Origin: JAVVHH01 sp963835135
Lineage (GTDB): Bacteria; Pseudomonadota; Alphaproteobacteria; Acetobacterales; Acetobacteraceae
Assembly (NCBI GenBank): GCA_963835135.1
Contig: CAWIEF010000001.1
Coordinates: 294,189 to 358,188, forward strand
Direction: 5' to 3'
DNA length: 64,000 nucleotides
Shown: in pieces, positions 1 through 7,682 of the stretch
How positions within the stretch are numbered: position 1 is the stretch's first letter
How the letters are laid out: each line of letters starts with the position of its first letter
Notes under the pieces: generated by a model
What the model was told of the DNA's origin: nothing
Database searches by the model: none
Seen by the model: only the letters and a program-made list of their open reading frames with translations
Translations under genes and position numbers: made by a program

Positions 1-70
1 CGCGAATGAAGTCCAGCAGCTCGTCGAGCAGGCGCGGCCGGTTGTCGGTGAGCCAGGTGTCGATGGTCAT
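1..70 (-). CDS. M20-family peptidase-like protein, N-terminus only (partial)
   Basis: Only the first 23 codons lie in the window and the gene runs off the left edge. The start ATG overlaps the stop of the aldolase gene in an ATGA junction, so it is the last visible gene of the left minus-strand operon. The visible peptide includes LLDELLDFIR, which resembles the N-terminal helix of M20-type dipeptidases (usually followed by IPSVS). That resemblance is the only basis for the family call. No metal-binding residue is visible. Confidence 0.4.
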   Translation of the reverse strand, partial: MTIDTWLTDNRPRLLDELLDFIR

Positions 71-1044
71 GCGGTGATCTCCGTGCGCAGGCTTTCCCAG
101 CGGCGGCCGGTCTCGCGGCCGCCCGCCCAGTGGCCGTCGGGGGCGTAGAGATAGGGCGGGCGCGGCGGGCCGGAGCGGACAAGGCCCGAGCCCTGCAGCC
201 GCGCGCGGGCGATCGGCACGTTGTAGTCGACGAAGTTCTCCAGTTTGCCACCGGGGAACATCGGGGCTTGGGCCCAGGCCATGCGGGCGCAGATATGCTC
301 GGCCCGGGTCCAGTCGCGCCGGCCGACGGCGTCGGCCAGCACGACCAGCGGCTCCGGCCCGTCGGCGACATTGCCGCTCCAGCAGGCGACGGCGTCGTCG
401 GGGAAGGCGCGGGCGAGCGCGGCCCAATGGGCGTCGACCGGCAGCACACGCATGCGGCCCGCGACGGCGCGAAGGTCGTCGGCGATGGCGGGGCCGCCGA
501 TGTGCTTGGTGGCGACGATGGCCGGGTTTCGGCTGAGTTCGGCGTAGGTGGCGGTGTCGATCTTGGCCTTGAAGGCGAATTGGTTGTCGTAGACGATCAG
601 CTTGACACCCGGGAGCGCCTCGGCGACGTCGTCATAGAAGCGGACGATGTCATGCGGGTCGAGCGACATCCACATCGGGCGTCCGAGGAACAGGCCATCG
701 GCGCCGAGTTCGACGAGGGCACGGCCGCGAGCGATGGTGTCGCGCGTGTTCATGGTCGTCGCGCCCGCGAACAGCAGGCAGCGGGCGCCGACCGACTGCA
801 CCAGGCAGTCGGTGAACGCCTGGTGCTCCTCCCAGGTCAGCGACGCGCCCTCGCCGAACGACCCGGCCGTCAGCAGGATGCCGACACCCGCGCCGACCAC
901 CATCTCCGCCATGCGCGCGGTCTCGGCGAGGTCGATCGACTGGGTGCAGGACCAATGGCCGGCGTCGGGCGTGGAGGGCGTGGGCAGCATGCCGAGCACG
1001 CCGGCGATATGCTCGAGCGTCACGCGGGCGGATTTCGCGGTCAT
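67..1044 (-). CDS. DHDPS/NAL-family hydratase-aldolase-like protein
   Basis: A 325-residue class I aldolase of the dihydrodipicolinate synthase/N-acetylneuraminate lyase superfamily. The motif GSFGEGASLTWEE (residues 61-73) is close to the signature of the hydratase-aldolases of aromatic degradation (NahE/PhdJ type), which cleave a hydroxybenzylidenepyruvate into an aldehyde and pyruvate. The likely Schiff-base lysine is K180 in VATKHIGG and the partner tyrosine is Y152 in VYDN. Its ATG overlaps the stop of the FAD-oxidase gene (ATGA), so it is translated as part of the ligase/thiolase-like operon. The substrate is unknown. A catabolic carbon-carbon lyase is more likely than lysine biosynthesis given the neighbours. 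Confidence 0.8.
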   Translation of the reverse strand: MTAKSARVTLEHIAGVLGMLPTPSTPDAGHWSCTQSIDLAETARMAEMVVGAGVGILLTAGSFGEGASLTWEEHQAFTDCLVQSVGARCLLFAGATTMNTRDTIARGRALVELGADGLFLGRPMWMSLDPHDIVRFYDDVAEALPGVKLIVYDNQFAFKAKIDTATYAELSRNPAIVATKHIGGPAIADDLRAVAGRMRVLPVDAHWAALARAFPDDAVACWSGNVADGPEPLVVLADAVGRRDWTRAEHICARMAWAQAPMFPGGKLENFVDYNVPIARARLQGSGLVRSGPPRPPYLYAPDGHWAGGRETGRRWESLRTEITA

Positions 1045-2411
1045 GGAAAAACGCGATCCATGTTCAGCAGCCCGGCCGGGTCGACGGCCCGCTTGAGGGA
1101 GCGCACCAACGCGAGCTCCTCCGGCGTGCGCGACAGATGCAACCAGGCGCGCTTGGCGGTGCCGATGCCGTGCTCGGCCGAGATCGACCCGCCGCGGGAG
1201 GCGACAGCGCCGTAGACCAGGGCCTCGATGGCGGCCTTCGCGGCTGCCTCGCCCTGTTCGGGCAAGGTCGCCAGCACGTGCAGGTTGCTGTCGCCGACAT
1301 GGCCGAACAGGGCGAGCGTCTCGTCGGGGTAACTCTCCCGCATCGCGATGCGGACGGAGTCGGCGGCGTCCTGCATTCTATTGCGCGGCACCGAGACGTC
1401 GAAGCCGAGCATGCGCGGGATATGGTGGTGGTAGTCGTAGGGGCTCTCTCGCAAGGCCCAGATCTGCTTGCGCTGGGCCTCGCTCGCGGCGAGCACGGCG
1501 TCCAGCACCAGGCCGTCCGTCATGGCCGCGGCCAGCAGCGTTTCCAGGGCGGCATCGTCGCCGGTGGACTCCAGCAGCAGCCAGAGATCGGCGCCGCGCC
1601 GCATCGGCGGTCTCACGCCCACGAGGTCGATGGCGAGATCGATGAACTCGCGCCACATCGCCTCGAAGGTCAGCCAGCCGCCGGGCAGCGCGTGGGCGCC
1701 ACGACGAAGCAGGCCGAGGGCGGCCTGGAAATTGGGCACGCTCACCACGGCGGTCTGCACCGCTCCGGGATTGGGCTGTAGCGCGAACACGACCCGGGTG
1801 ACGATCCCGAGCGTACCCTCGGCGCCGATCAACAACTGCGTCCAGTCCAGCCCGGCGTTGTTCTTGGTCATCTTGTTGAGCCGCCGCAGAATCGTGCCGT
1901 CGGGCAGCACCGCCTCGAGGCCGAGCACGTGGCGCCGGGTCATGCCGTAGCGGACGACGTGATTACCGCCAGCGTTGGTCGACACGACCCCACCGACGCT
2001 GCACGAGCCGCGCGAGCCCAGATCGATCGGCAGCATGAAGCCGGCCGCGTCGGCCGCGTCCTGGGCATCCTGCAAGGGAGTGCCGGCAAGGACGGTGAGG
2101 GTCGCGCACTCTGGGTCGACCTCCTCGACGCCCCGCATCCGCTCGAGCGAGAGGGCGACTTCGCCGGGCTTGGGATGGGCGCCGCCGGCCAGGCCGGTGA
2201 GGCCGCCTTGGACGACGACGCGGGTGCCATGCTGGTGGCAGAGACGCATGATGTCGGCCACGTCCTGCGTCGTGCGCGGGAGCAGCAGTGCGTCGGGCTG
2301 GGTCGGCGCCAGGCGGAGCGCGTCCTGCGCATGACGCGGCGGCACGTCGTCGCCGACGCGGAGCAGCGCGGGATCGAGTTCGGCAAAGGCGTGGTCGGGT
2401 CTAGTCAGCAT
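1041..2411 (-). CDS. FAD-linked oxidase, GlcD/D-lactate dehydrogenase type
   Basis: A flavoprotein of about 456 residues in the vanillyl-alcohol-oxidase fold family. The N-terminal FAD-binding half carries the glycine-rich stretch VQGGLTGLAGG. The C-terminal half ends with the FAD_oxidase_C pattern around GSISAEHGIGTAKR. Such enzymes oxidise 2-hydroxy acids (glycolate, D-lactate, 2-hydroxyglutarate and similar). I place the start at the ATG at 2411, which overlaps the DUF35 gene by 11 bases; an in-frame ATG at 2435 is possible but lies further inside that gene. In this operon a 2-hydroxy-acid product of aldol cleavage is a reasonable but unproven substrate. Confidence 0.85.
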   Translation of the reverse strand: MLTRPDHAFAELDPALLRVGDDVPPRHAQDALRLAPTQPDALLLPRTTQDVADIMRLCHQHGTRVVVQGGLTGLAGGAHPKPGEVALSLERMRGVEEVDPECATLTVLAGTPLQDAQDAADAAGFMLPIDLGSRGSCSVGGVVSTNAGGNHVVRYGMTRRHVLGLEAVLPDGTILRRLNKMTKNNAGLDWTQLLIGAEGTLGIVTRVVFALQPNPGAVQTAVVSVPNFQAALGLLRRGAHALPGGWLTFEAMWREFIDLAIDLVGVRPPMRRGADLWLLLESTGDDAALETLLAAAMTDGLVLDAVLAASEAQRKQIWALRESPYDYHHHIPRMLGFDVSVPRNRMQDAADSVRIAMRESYPDETLALFGHVGDSNLHVLATLPEQGEAAAKAAIEALVYGAVASRGGSISAEHGIGTAKRAWLHLSRTPEELALVRSLKRAVDPAGLLNMDRVFP

Positions 2412-2667
2412 CGGGGGTCCCCCATAGGGCTCCATCGTCGGCCGCGTGCAGCGCGACGCTCGTGCCGGCTGCGGCGCTTCGCCGTAGGCGAAGGATGACG
2501 CGCACGGCCTGCGGGGTGTGCACCTCCGCCAGCATCGACGTCACCGCTGCGACGACGCCCCGCGCACACGGCGCCTCCGTCCAGCTCGCCCCGCCGCAAC
2601 GACGGCACAACTGCCGGGCCGGGAACACCGTGTAGCCGCAGGCGGCGCAGGCGTGCAGCGTGATCAT
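2401..2667 (-). CDS. DUF35 / OB-fold protein with rubredoxin-like zinc ribbon
   Basis: A short (88-residue) DUF35-type protein. The N-terminal zinc ribbon has two CxxC pairs (CAAC and CRRC, residues 7-24) and is followed by a compact OB-fold. DUF35 proteins act as obligate partners of thiolase-like or hydratase proteins, for example the ChsH2 DUF35 domain with the Ltp2 aldolase of steroid side-chain cleavage. The start overlaps the thiolase-like stop (ATGA), which fits a two-subunit complex with the upstream gene product. It is shorter than many DUF35 proteins (about 130 residues). Confidence 0.8.
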   Translation of the reverse strand: MITLHACAACGYTVFPARQLCRRCGGASWTEAPCARGVVAAVTSMLAEVHTPQAVRVILRLRRSAAAGTSVALHAADDGALWGTPDAD

Positions 2668-3785
2668 GCCGCGAGGACGACGGCGTTGGCGCACATGCCG
2701 TAGCGATATTGCACCATGCCGTAGCCGGCGACCACCGCGTGCCGGGCGTGTGGCACTTGCCGGTCGCCGGCTTCGCGGCGCAGTTGCGTGATGGCTTCGA
2801 CCAGGCCGTGCATGCCGCCGGCCGCGCCCGCTTGGCCGGCCGAGAGTTGGCCGCCGGAGGTGTTCAGGGCCAACGCCGGGAGCCGATCGGCGACGAAGCG
2901 CCGGATGTCCGAACCGGTGAAGCCCAGATCGTGCAGTTGGGAGAGCACCATCACGGGATAGTCGTCGTAGATCGAGACGACGTCCATCGCCGCCGGGTCC
3001 AGCCCCGCGTCGCGCCACAGCGCGGGCGCTAATTCCGGCAAGCCCGTGCGCCAGCCGTCGCCATCCTGGTGGTCGACGTTGTAGCAGGCGCCGAGGGCGG
3101 CGATCCTGATCCCCGTTCCACCGCCGCGCAGCACGATGGCGTCCGCCCCTGAGACCACCGGCACGCAATCGTAACGGCAGAGCGGCTCGGCCACGAACGG
3201 GGCGGCCATATACTCCTCGAGGGTCAGCTCGGTGCGGTAGGTGGCCGCCGGGTTGCGCATGGCCCAGGCGCGCTGGGCGATGCAGATCGCGGCGAAATCG
3301 GCGCGCCGCAGGCCGTGCGCGGCCGCGTATCGCTGGGTGACGAGCGCGAACAACGCGTTGGGGCCGCCGAAGCCGAGCGGGGCCAGGCGATCGCGCGCGG
3401 TGCGGTTGTAGGTGTCGACGAGACGCTGGAAGTCACCTGGTTCGAAATGATCGGCCGACAGGATCACGACCGTGCTGGCGTCGCCGGCTTGGATCGCCCG
3501 GGCCGCGTGCTGCAGCATGTCGATGCCGCTGGCGCCGCCGAGGGCGTCGTCCATACACCAGCGCAATGTTAGGCCGAGCTGCCAGGCGACGTCGATGGCG
3601 TGGTCGGGCGGCAGGGTGAACGACGCGACGGCCAGGCCGTCGACCTCGGCATGGGCGACGCCGGCATGGGCGATGGCGCGCTGGAAGGCGGCGGCGAGGA
3701 GGGAGAGGGTGCTGCCGCCGGGTCGCCGCCGCTGGTAGGCGATCTCGGCGCAGCCGGCGATGACGATGCCGGAATAGTCGGCCAT
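2664..3785 (-). CDS. Thiolase-like protein (SCP-x/Ltp2 type) lacking catalytic Cys
   Basis: A 373-residue thiolase-fold protein of the nonspecific lipid-transfer (SCP-x) group. Where thiolases have the nucleophilic cysteine in a CxSG motif, this protein has GASG (residues 84-87). In the C-terminal part the usual GHPxGxxG histidine motif reads GQAGAAGG. Loss of both residues is the pattern of Ltp2-type retro-aldolases, which cleave beta-hydroxyacyl-CoA compounds with a DUF35 partner. That partner is the next gene. A retro-aldol role is therefore my inference; a degraded thiolase is the alternative. The gene lies one base downstream of the CoA-ligase gene. Confidence 0.8.
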   Translation of the reverse strand: MADYSGIVIAGCAEIAYQRRRPGGSTLSLLAAAFQRAIAHAGVAHAEVDGLAVASFTLPPDHAIDVAWQLGLTLRWCMDDALGGASGIDMLQHAARAIQAGDASTVVILSADHFEPGDFQRLVDTYNRTARDRLAPLGFGGPNALFALVTQRYAAAHGLRRADFAAICIAQRAWAMRNPAATYRTELTLEEYMAAPFVAEPLCRYDCVPVVSGADAIVLRGGGTGIRIAALGACYNVDHQDGDGWRTGLPELAPALWRDAGLDPAAMDVVSIYDDYPVMVLSQLHDLGFTGSDIRRFVADRLPALALNTSGGQLSAGQAGAAGGMHGLVEAITQLRREAGDRQVPHARHAVVAGYGMVQYRYGMCANAVVLAA

Positions 3786-3786
3786 C

Positions 3787-5337
3787 TCAGCGCGCCAGCC
3801 GGTAGCCGGCGGCGTCGCGGTCCCAGGTGCCGGGCACGACGCCTTGCTCGCGCAGCTTGAATTTCTGGACCTTGCCGTTCTCGGTGACCGGCAGCGCTTC
3901 GACGAACGCGACGTAGCGGGGAACGGCGAAATACGCCATCCGGGCCTCGCAGAACGCCATCAGCGCCTCGGGCGCGAGGCTCTCGCCGGGCCGGAGCACG
4001 AGGGCGGCCATGACGTCGTCTTCGGCCAGTTCGGAGCGGACCGGGAAGGCCGCTGCGGTGGCGATGGCGGGGTGGCTGAGCAGCACCTGCTCGACCTCGA
4101 ACGACGAGACGTTCTCGCCGCGGCGCCGGATCGAGTCCTTCAACCGATCCACAAACCGAACGTAGCCGTCCTGGCGCCGGACGACTCGGTCGCCGGTATG
4201 GAACCAGCCGCCCCGCCACGCCTCGCGCGTCTTGTCCGGCAACCCGAAATAGCCGGTCGCGAACGCCAGGGGTTCGTCGCTGCGCAAGGCGAGCTCGCCC
4301 GAGACGCCGTCCGGCACGTCGTTTCCATCCTCGTCGAGCACGCGGGCCGTGAAGCCTGGATACACCGGCCCCATCCAGCCCGGCACTTGGCGGTCGAGCG
4401 TGGTGCCGATGACGAAGTTGGTCTCGGTCGAGCCGAACCCATCCACCAGGCCGATGCCGAAGCGCTCGGTGAAGGGCGCGTGCAGGTGGCCGGGCACGCC
4501 GGGCGCCAGCGCGATGCGGGCGCGATGGGCGCGGTCGTGCGACGCGGGCGGGCGCGCGAGCAGGATCGGCACCATGGCGCCGAGCACGAAGGTGACGGTG
4601 GCTCGGTGCTCGACCAGCGCGCTCCAGAAGCTCGAGGCCGAGAAGCGAGGCTCGACGATCAGGCTGGCCCCGTGCAGCAGCGCCTGAAAGAAGGCGTTGA
4701 GCGCGTTGGTGTGGAACAGCGGCAGCGTCGTGACCAAGACGTCGCCCGGCACCAGCCCCAACAGGTCGCCGGTGATGGCGCCCCACCAGAAATACTGCGC
4801 ATGCGGGCAGCAGACCCCTTTCGAGGGGCCGGTGGTGCCAGACGTGTAGAGCACGGCGATGGTCGTTTCGGGCTGGATGCCGGCCGGCGGGAGCGTCTCG
4901 GCGCCGAGCGGCGGAAGCGTTTCGCCGATGATCCAGACGCGCTCGACTACAACATCGACGTGCCGATGCAGATCGGCCTCGACGATGAGCAGCTTCGCGC
5001 CGCAATCGGAGAGGATGTGGCGAAGCTGCGGGCCACGGGCGGCGGTGTTGATCGGCACCGTGACGGCGCCGAGCCAGGCCGCCCCGAGGAACACCTGCAG
5101 GAACTCGCTCCGGTTGCCGCACATCAGCGCGACGCGATCGCCCGGACCGACGCCGGCGCCCCGCAACATCGCCGCCGAGCGCGACGCGATCGTGCAGCAA
5201 TCGGCGACGCTCCAGGCGGTCTCCCCGGCCTTGAACAGCGTGCGACCGGGTTGGTGGGCCGCCTGGCGCTGCAGCATCGCCGGAAGCGTTCGTTGCGCTG
5301 GCGCGAACTGGGCGATGAGGCTCGACAGGCTGGCCAA
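3787..5337 (-). CDS. ATP-dependent acyl-CoA ligase (AMP-forming)
   Basis: A member of the ANL superfamily, of the same general type as crotonobetaine/carnitine-CoA ligases. It carries the P-loop YTSGTTGPSKG, the adenine motif GFGSTETN and the C-terminal catalytic lysine in ENGKVQK. It should activate a carboxylic acid to its CoA ester for the aldolase-like enzymes downstream. I place the start at TTG 5337 because a GGAG lies five bases upstream and the peptide then begins in line with its relatives. An in-frame ATG at 5358 would begin two bases from the inverted repeat at 5360-5374 and has no ribosome-binding site. It is the first gene of the left minus-strand operon. Confidence 0.85.
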   Translation of the reverse strand: MASLSSLIAQFAPAQRTLPAMLQRQAAHQPGRTLFKAGETAWSVADCCTIASRSAAMLRGAGVGPGDRVALMCGNRSEFLQVFLGAAWLGAVTVPINTAARGPQLRHILSDCGAKLLIVEADLHRHVDVVVERVWIIGETLPPLGAETLPPAGIQPETTIAVLYTSGTTGPSKGVCCPHAQYFWWGAITGDLLGLVPGDVLVTTLPLFHTNALNAFFQALLHGASLIVEPRFSASSFWSALVEHRATVTFVLGAMVPILLARPPASHDRAHRARIALAPGVPGHLHAPFTERFGIGLVDGFGSTETNFVIGTTLDRQVPGWMGPVYPGFTARVLDEDGNDVPDGVSGELALRSDEPLAFATGYFGLPDKTREAWRGGWFHTGDRVVRRQDGYVRFVDRLKDSIRRRGENVSSFEVEQVLLSHPAIATAAAFPVRSELAEDDVMAALVLRPGESLAPEALMAFCEARMAYFAVPRYVAFVEALPVTENGKVQKFKLREQGVVPGTWDRDAAGYRLAR

Positions 5338-5359
5338 CGGCGCTCCGCACTTGGGCAAA

Positions 5360-5374
5360 AAATTAAAGCTAAAA
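5360..5374. promoter_or_regulatory. Putative operator, left-block type (AAATTA-N4-TAAAA)
   Basis: An AT-rich imperfect inverted repeat in an otherwise very GC-rich region. It lies between the divergent CoA-ligase and EthD-like genes. Thirteen bases (5360-5372) are identical to the site at 11843-11855. The position fits an operator shared by two divergent promoters. The nearest candidate regulator is the winged-helix protein at 11357-11806. Confidence 0.5.
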
Positions 5375-5415
5375 TCCTATGCAAAATCCAGCCAAAGGTG
5401 AAAGGATACGCTGCG

Positions 5416-6102
5416 ATGCCCATGAATGGCCCGAACCGCTTCGGACTCTTCCTGACCGCCGAGCCCGGCGCGCCCCCGTATTCGGCGGCCGATCTGAGGA
5501 CGATCGCGACCGGGCTGGCCGGCATCCCCGGCGTGCTGCACGCACATCTCTACACACCCGCGACGGCCACCGACCCGTATCTGGACGACGGTGCGCCGCC
5601 CGCGCTGATGCTCGAATGCGCCTTCGACGCGATCGAAGCGCTCGAGGCGGCGCTGGCCGCCGATGGGGCGCTGACGCGGCTGTGCGGCGACGTGCCGATG
5701 TCGCAACAGGCGATGCTGCTGCGCGACTTTCCGGTGCCGGGCCGACCGCCCGGCGAGACGTGCTGCAGCTACGTCGTCACCTACGAGGGCGAGGCCGAGG
5801 ACGCGAACGCCTGGCTGTCGCACTACCTCGCGCATCACCCGGCGATCATGGCGGGCTTCCCGGACATCCGGGCCATCATGGTGGCGAGCCGGATCGATTG
5901 GTGCAGCGGCGTCGGCTGGACCCGCGCGCGGGCTTTGCAGCGCAACCGCGTCGTTTTCGACGACCCGGCGGCGCTCGACGCGGCGCTGGCCTCGCCCGTC
6001 CGGCACGAGATGCGCGCCGATTTCCACGCGCTGCCGCCATTTTACGGCCGCACCACCCACCACGCGATGCACACGCGCACCATCCGAGGAGCCTCTGCAT
6101 GA
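5416..6102 (+). CDS. EthD-like (dimeric alpha/beta barrel) protein of unknown function
   Basis: A 228-residue soluble protein with no signal peptide or membrane segment. The C-terminal half resembles EthD/ferredoxin-like barrel proteins: an H-x-P run near HPAIMAGFPDIRAI, then a conserved aromatic/arginine stretch, and a short C-terminal strand-rich part. I do not recognise a specific family with certainty. The ATG follows an AAAGGTGAAAGGA ribosome-binding region, and the stop overlaps the start of the transporter binding protein (ATGA), so the two are co-translated. By position it may modify or bind the compound imported by that transporter. Confidence 0.6.
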   Translation: MPMNGPNRFGLFLTAEPGAPPYSAADLRTIATGLAGIPGVLHAHLYTPATATDPYLDDGAPPALMLECAFDAIEALEAALAADGALTRLCGDVPMSQQAMLLRDFPVPGRPPGETCCSYVVTYEGEAEDANAWLSHYLAHHPAIMAGFPDIRAIMVASRIDWCSGVGWTRARALQRNRVVFDDPAALDAALASPVRHEMRADFHALPPFYGRTTHHAMHTRTIRGASA

Positions 6103-7622
6103 CGGACCTGACCCGGCGCGCCACGATCGGCCTGAGCCTCGTCGCGGCAGCAGGCGCCATCGCGCCGGCTCGGGCTGGCGAGGACTCGCTGACGATCGCC
6201 TATCCGTTCGACATCCCCACCTGGGACCCGACCGCATCCACCTTCACGGGCGCGCAATCCATCTACAAGGCCGTCTTCGATTCGCCGTTGCACTACTCGC
6301 CCGACCTGACGCTGCAGCCACGGCTGATTGCGGCGTGGGCGTTCCAGGACGCGGAGAAGAAGCGTCTCGAGATCACGTTGCGCGACGGCGTGCTGTTTCA
6401 GGACGGCACGCCGCTCTCGACCGAGGACGTCAAGTTCTCGCTGATCGACCGTCCCGCAAAAGACCCGTCGCTGCTGATCCGACGCATCCTGCCGGCGCTC
6501 GACGGGCTCGAGATCGTCTCGCCGAGCAAGGCGGTGATCGTGTTCAAGAACCCGTCGCCGGCCGCGCCGATCTACCTGGCGTTCCTCGCGGGTTATTTCG
6601 TTCCGAAGGCGTATATCGAGCGCGTGGGCGAGGCGGAGTTCAAGCAGAAGCCGATCGGCGCCGGACCCTATAGACTGGCGCAGTATGAACGCGGCTCGCG
6701 CATCGTACTGGAGGCGTTCGACCGGTATTGGGGCGGCGCGCCCGCGATCAAGACTGTGACCTTCCAGGTCATCCCGGACCCGACCGCGCGCACGGCCGCC
6801 GTCGAATCGGGCCGCGCCGACTTGGCCGTGCAGGTGCCGCTCCGCGAGATGACCCGGCTCGGCAAAGTGCCCGGGCTGGTCGCCGAAGCGGCGCCATTCT
6901 CCGAGATCGTCATGCTGATGACGCCGAGCTACGTGCCGGCGATGCAGGACGAGCGGGTCCGCCTGGCGATGCAGCTCTCGATCGACAAGGCGGCGATCTC
7001 CAAGGCGTTCTACGGCGGCCTGGCCCGGCCGCTGAGCGTGTTGGCGACGCCCGGGACGCCCGGCTACGTCGAGAACTACAGCTTCCCCTATGACAAAGCG
7101 AAAGCCGCCGAGTTGCTGAAGCAGGCCGGGTTCGGCCCGGACAAGCCGGTAAGCTTCCCGTTCCTGGCGACCAACGGCTCGTTCCCGAACGATTTCGACG
7201 TGGCGCGCGCCATCGCCGGCATGTGGAAGGCGATCGGTATCCAGGCCGACCTGCAGGAGATCACGTTCGCCAAATACCTCGAATACAACCGCTCGGCGAC
7301 GCTGCCAGGGCCGGCGCTGTACAGCTGGGCCAACCCGACCGGCGATCCGGACAATTACACCGGCAAGATCCTCGACGCCTCGCTCCCCTTTTCCGCCTGG
7401 CGCGACCCGGCCATCGGCGAGCGGGTGCACCAACTCATGGCCGAGCCCGACGACGCCAAGCGCAGGGCGGGCTATCAGACGCTGAACAGGGAAGCCTCGG
7501 AGCACGCCTGGGCGCCGCCGCTGTTCCAGGCGGTGTTCACGCTGGTGCACAAGAAGGCGCTGAGGACGGTCACCTACGAGGGCGGCTACATCATGCCGGC
7601 GGAGTATTCTTGGGTCCGGTAA
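6099..7622 (+). CDS. Peptide/opine-type ABC transporter substrate-binding protein
   Basis: A 507-residue family 5 extracellular solute-binding protein (DppA/OppA type). The N-terminus has a twin-arginine-like signal (TRRATIG) with hydrophobic stretch and an APARA cleavage region. The mature part begins with the typical WDPT segment and contains the usual QPRLIAAW and FQDGTPL regions. It should deliver a peptide, opine or other medium-sized ligand to the permeases encoded directly downstream. The ligand cannot be read from sequence, but the catabolic neighbours suggest the substrate feeds the left-block pathway. Confidence 0.9.
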   Translation: MTDLTRRATIGLSLVAAAGAIAPARAGEDSLTIAYPFDIPTWDPTASTFTGAQSIYKAVFDSPLHYSPDLTLQPRLIAAWAFQDAEKKRLEITLRDGVLFQDGTPLSTEDVKFSLIDRPAKDPSLLIRRILPALDGLEIVSPSKAVIVFKNPSPAAPIYLAFLAGYFVPKAYIERVGEAEFKQKPIGAGPYRLAQYERGSRIVLEAFDRYWGGAPAIKTVTFQVIPDPTARTAAVESGRADLAVQVPLREMTRLGKVPGLVAEAAPFSEIVMLMTPSYVPAMQDERVRLAMQLSIDKAAISKAFYGGLARPLSVLATPGTPGYVENYSFPYDKAKAAELLKQAGFGPDKPVSFPFLATNGSFPNDFDVARAIAGMWKAIGIQADLQEITFAKYLEYNRSATLPGPALYSWANPTGDPDNYTGKILDASLPFSAWRDPAIGERVHQLMAEPDDAKRRAGYQTLNREASEHAWAPPLFQAVFTLVHKKALRTVTYEGGYIMPAEYSWVR

Positions 7623-7638
7623 GTTCTGCCTCCCTGCT

Positions 7639-7662
7639 CCCTCTCCCGCCATCGGGAGAGGG
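7639..7662. repeat. Short palindromic repeat / hairpin (CCCTCTCCCG stem)
   Basis: A perfect 10-base-pair stem (CCCTCTCCCG / CGGGAGAGGG) with a CCAT loop, in the gap between the binding-protein and permease genes. The same stem family recurs at 20087-20107. It may be a dispersed genomic repeat that also stabilises or attenuates the message after the abundant binding protein. There is no T-run, so it is not a classical terminator. Confidence 0.6.
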
Positions 7663-7682
7663 CACGTTGTGCTCGGTATGAA

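Noticed and set aside
3844..5415. Long plus-strand open frame opposite the CoA ligase, continuous with the EthD-like gene
   Set aside because: Protein-like sequence starts only at ATG 5416 after a good ribosome-binding site. The upstream part is the mirror of the ligase gene.
7639..7662. Rho-independent terminator after the binding protein gene
   Set aside because: The hairpin lacks a T-run, the permease gene follows in the same operon, and the stem recurs at 20087, which fits a dispersed repeat better.
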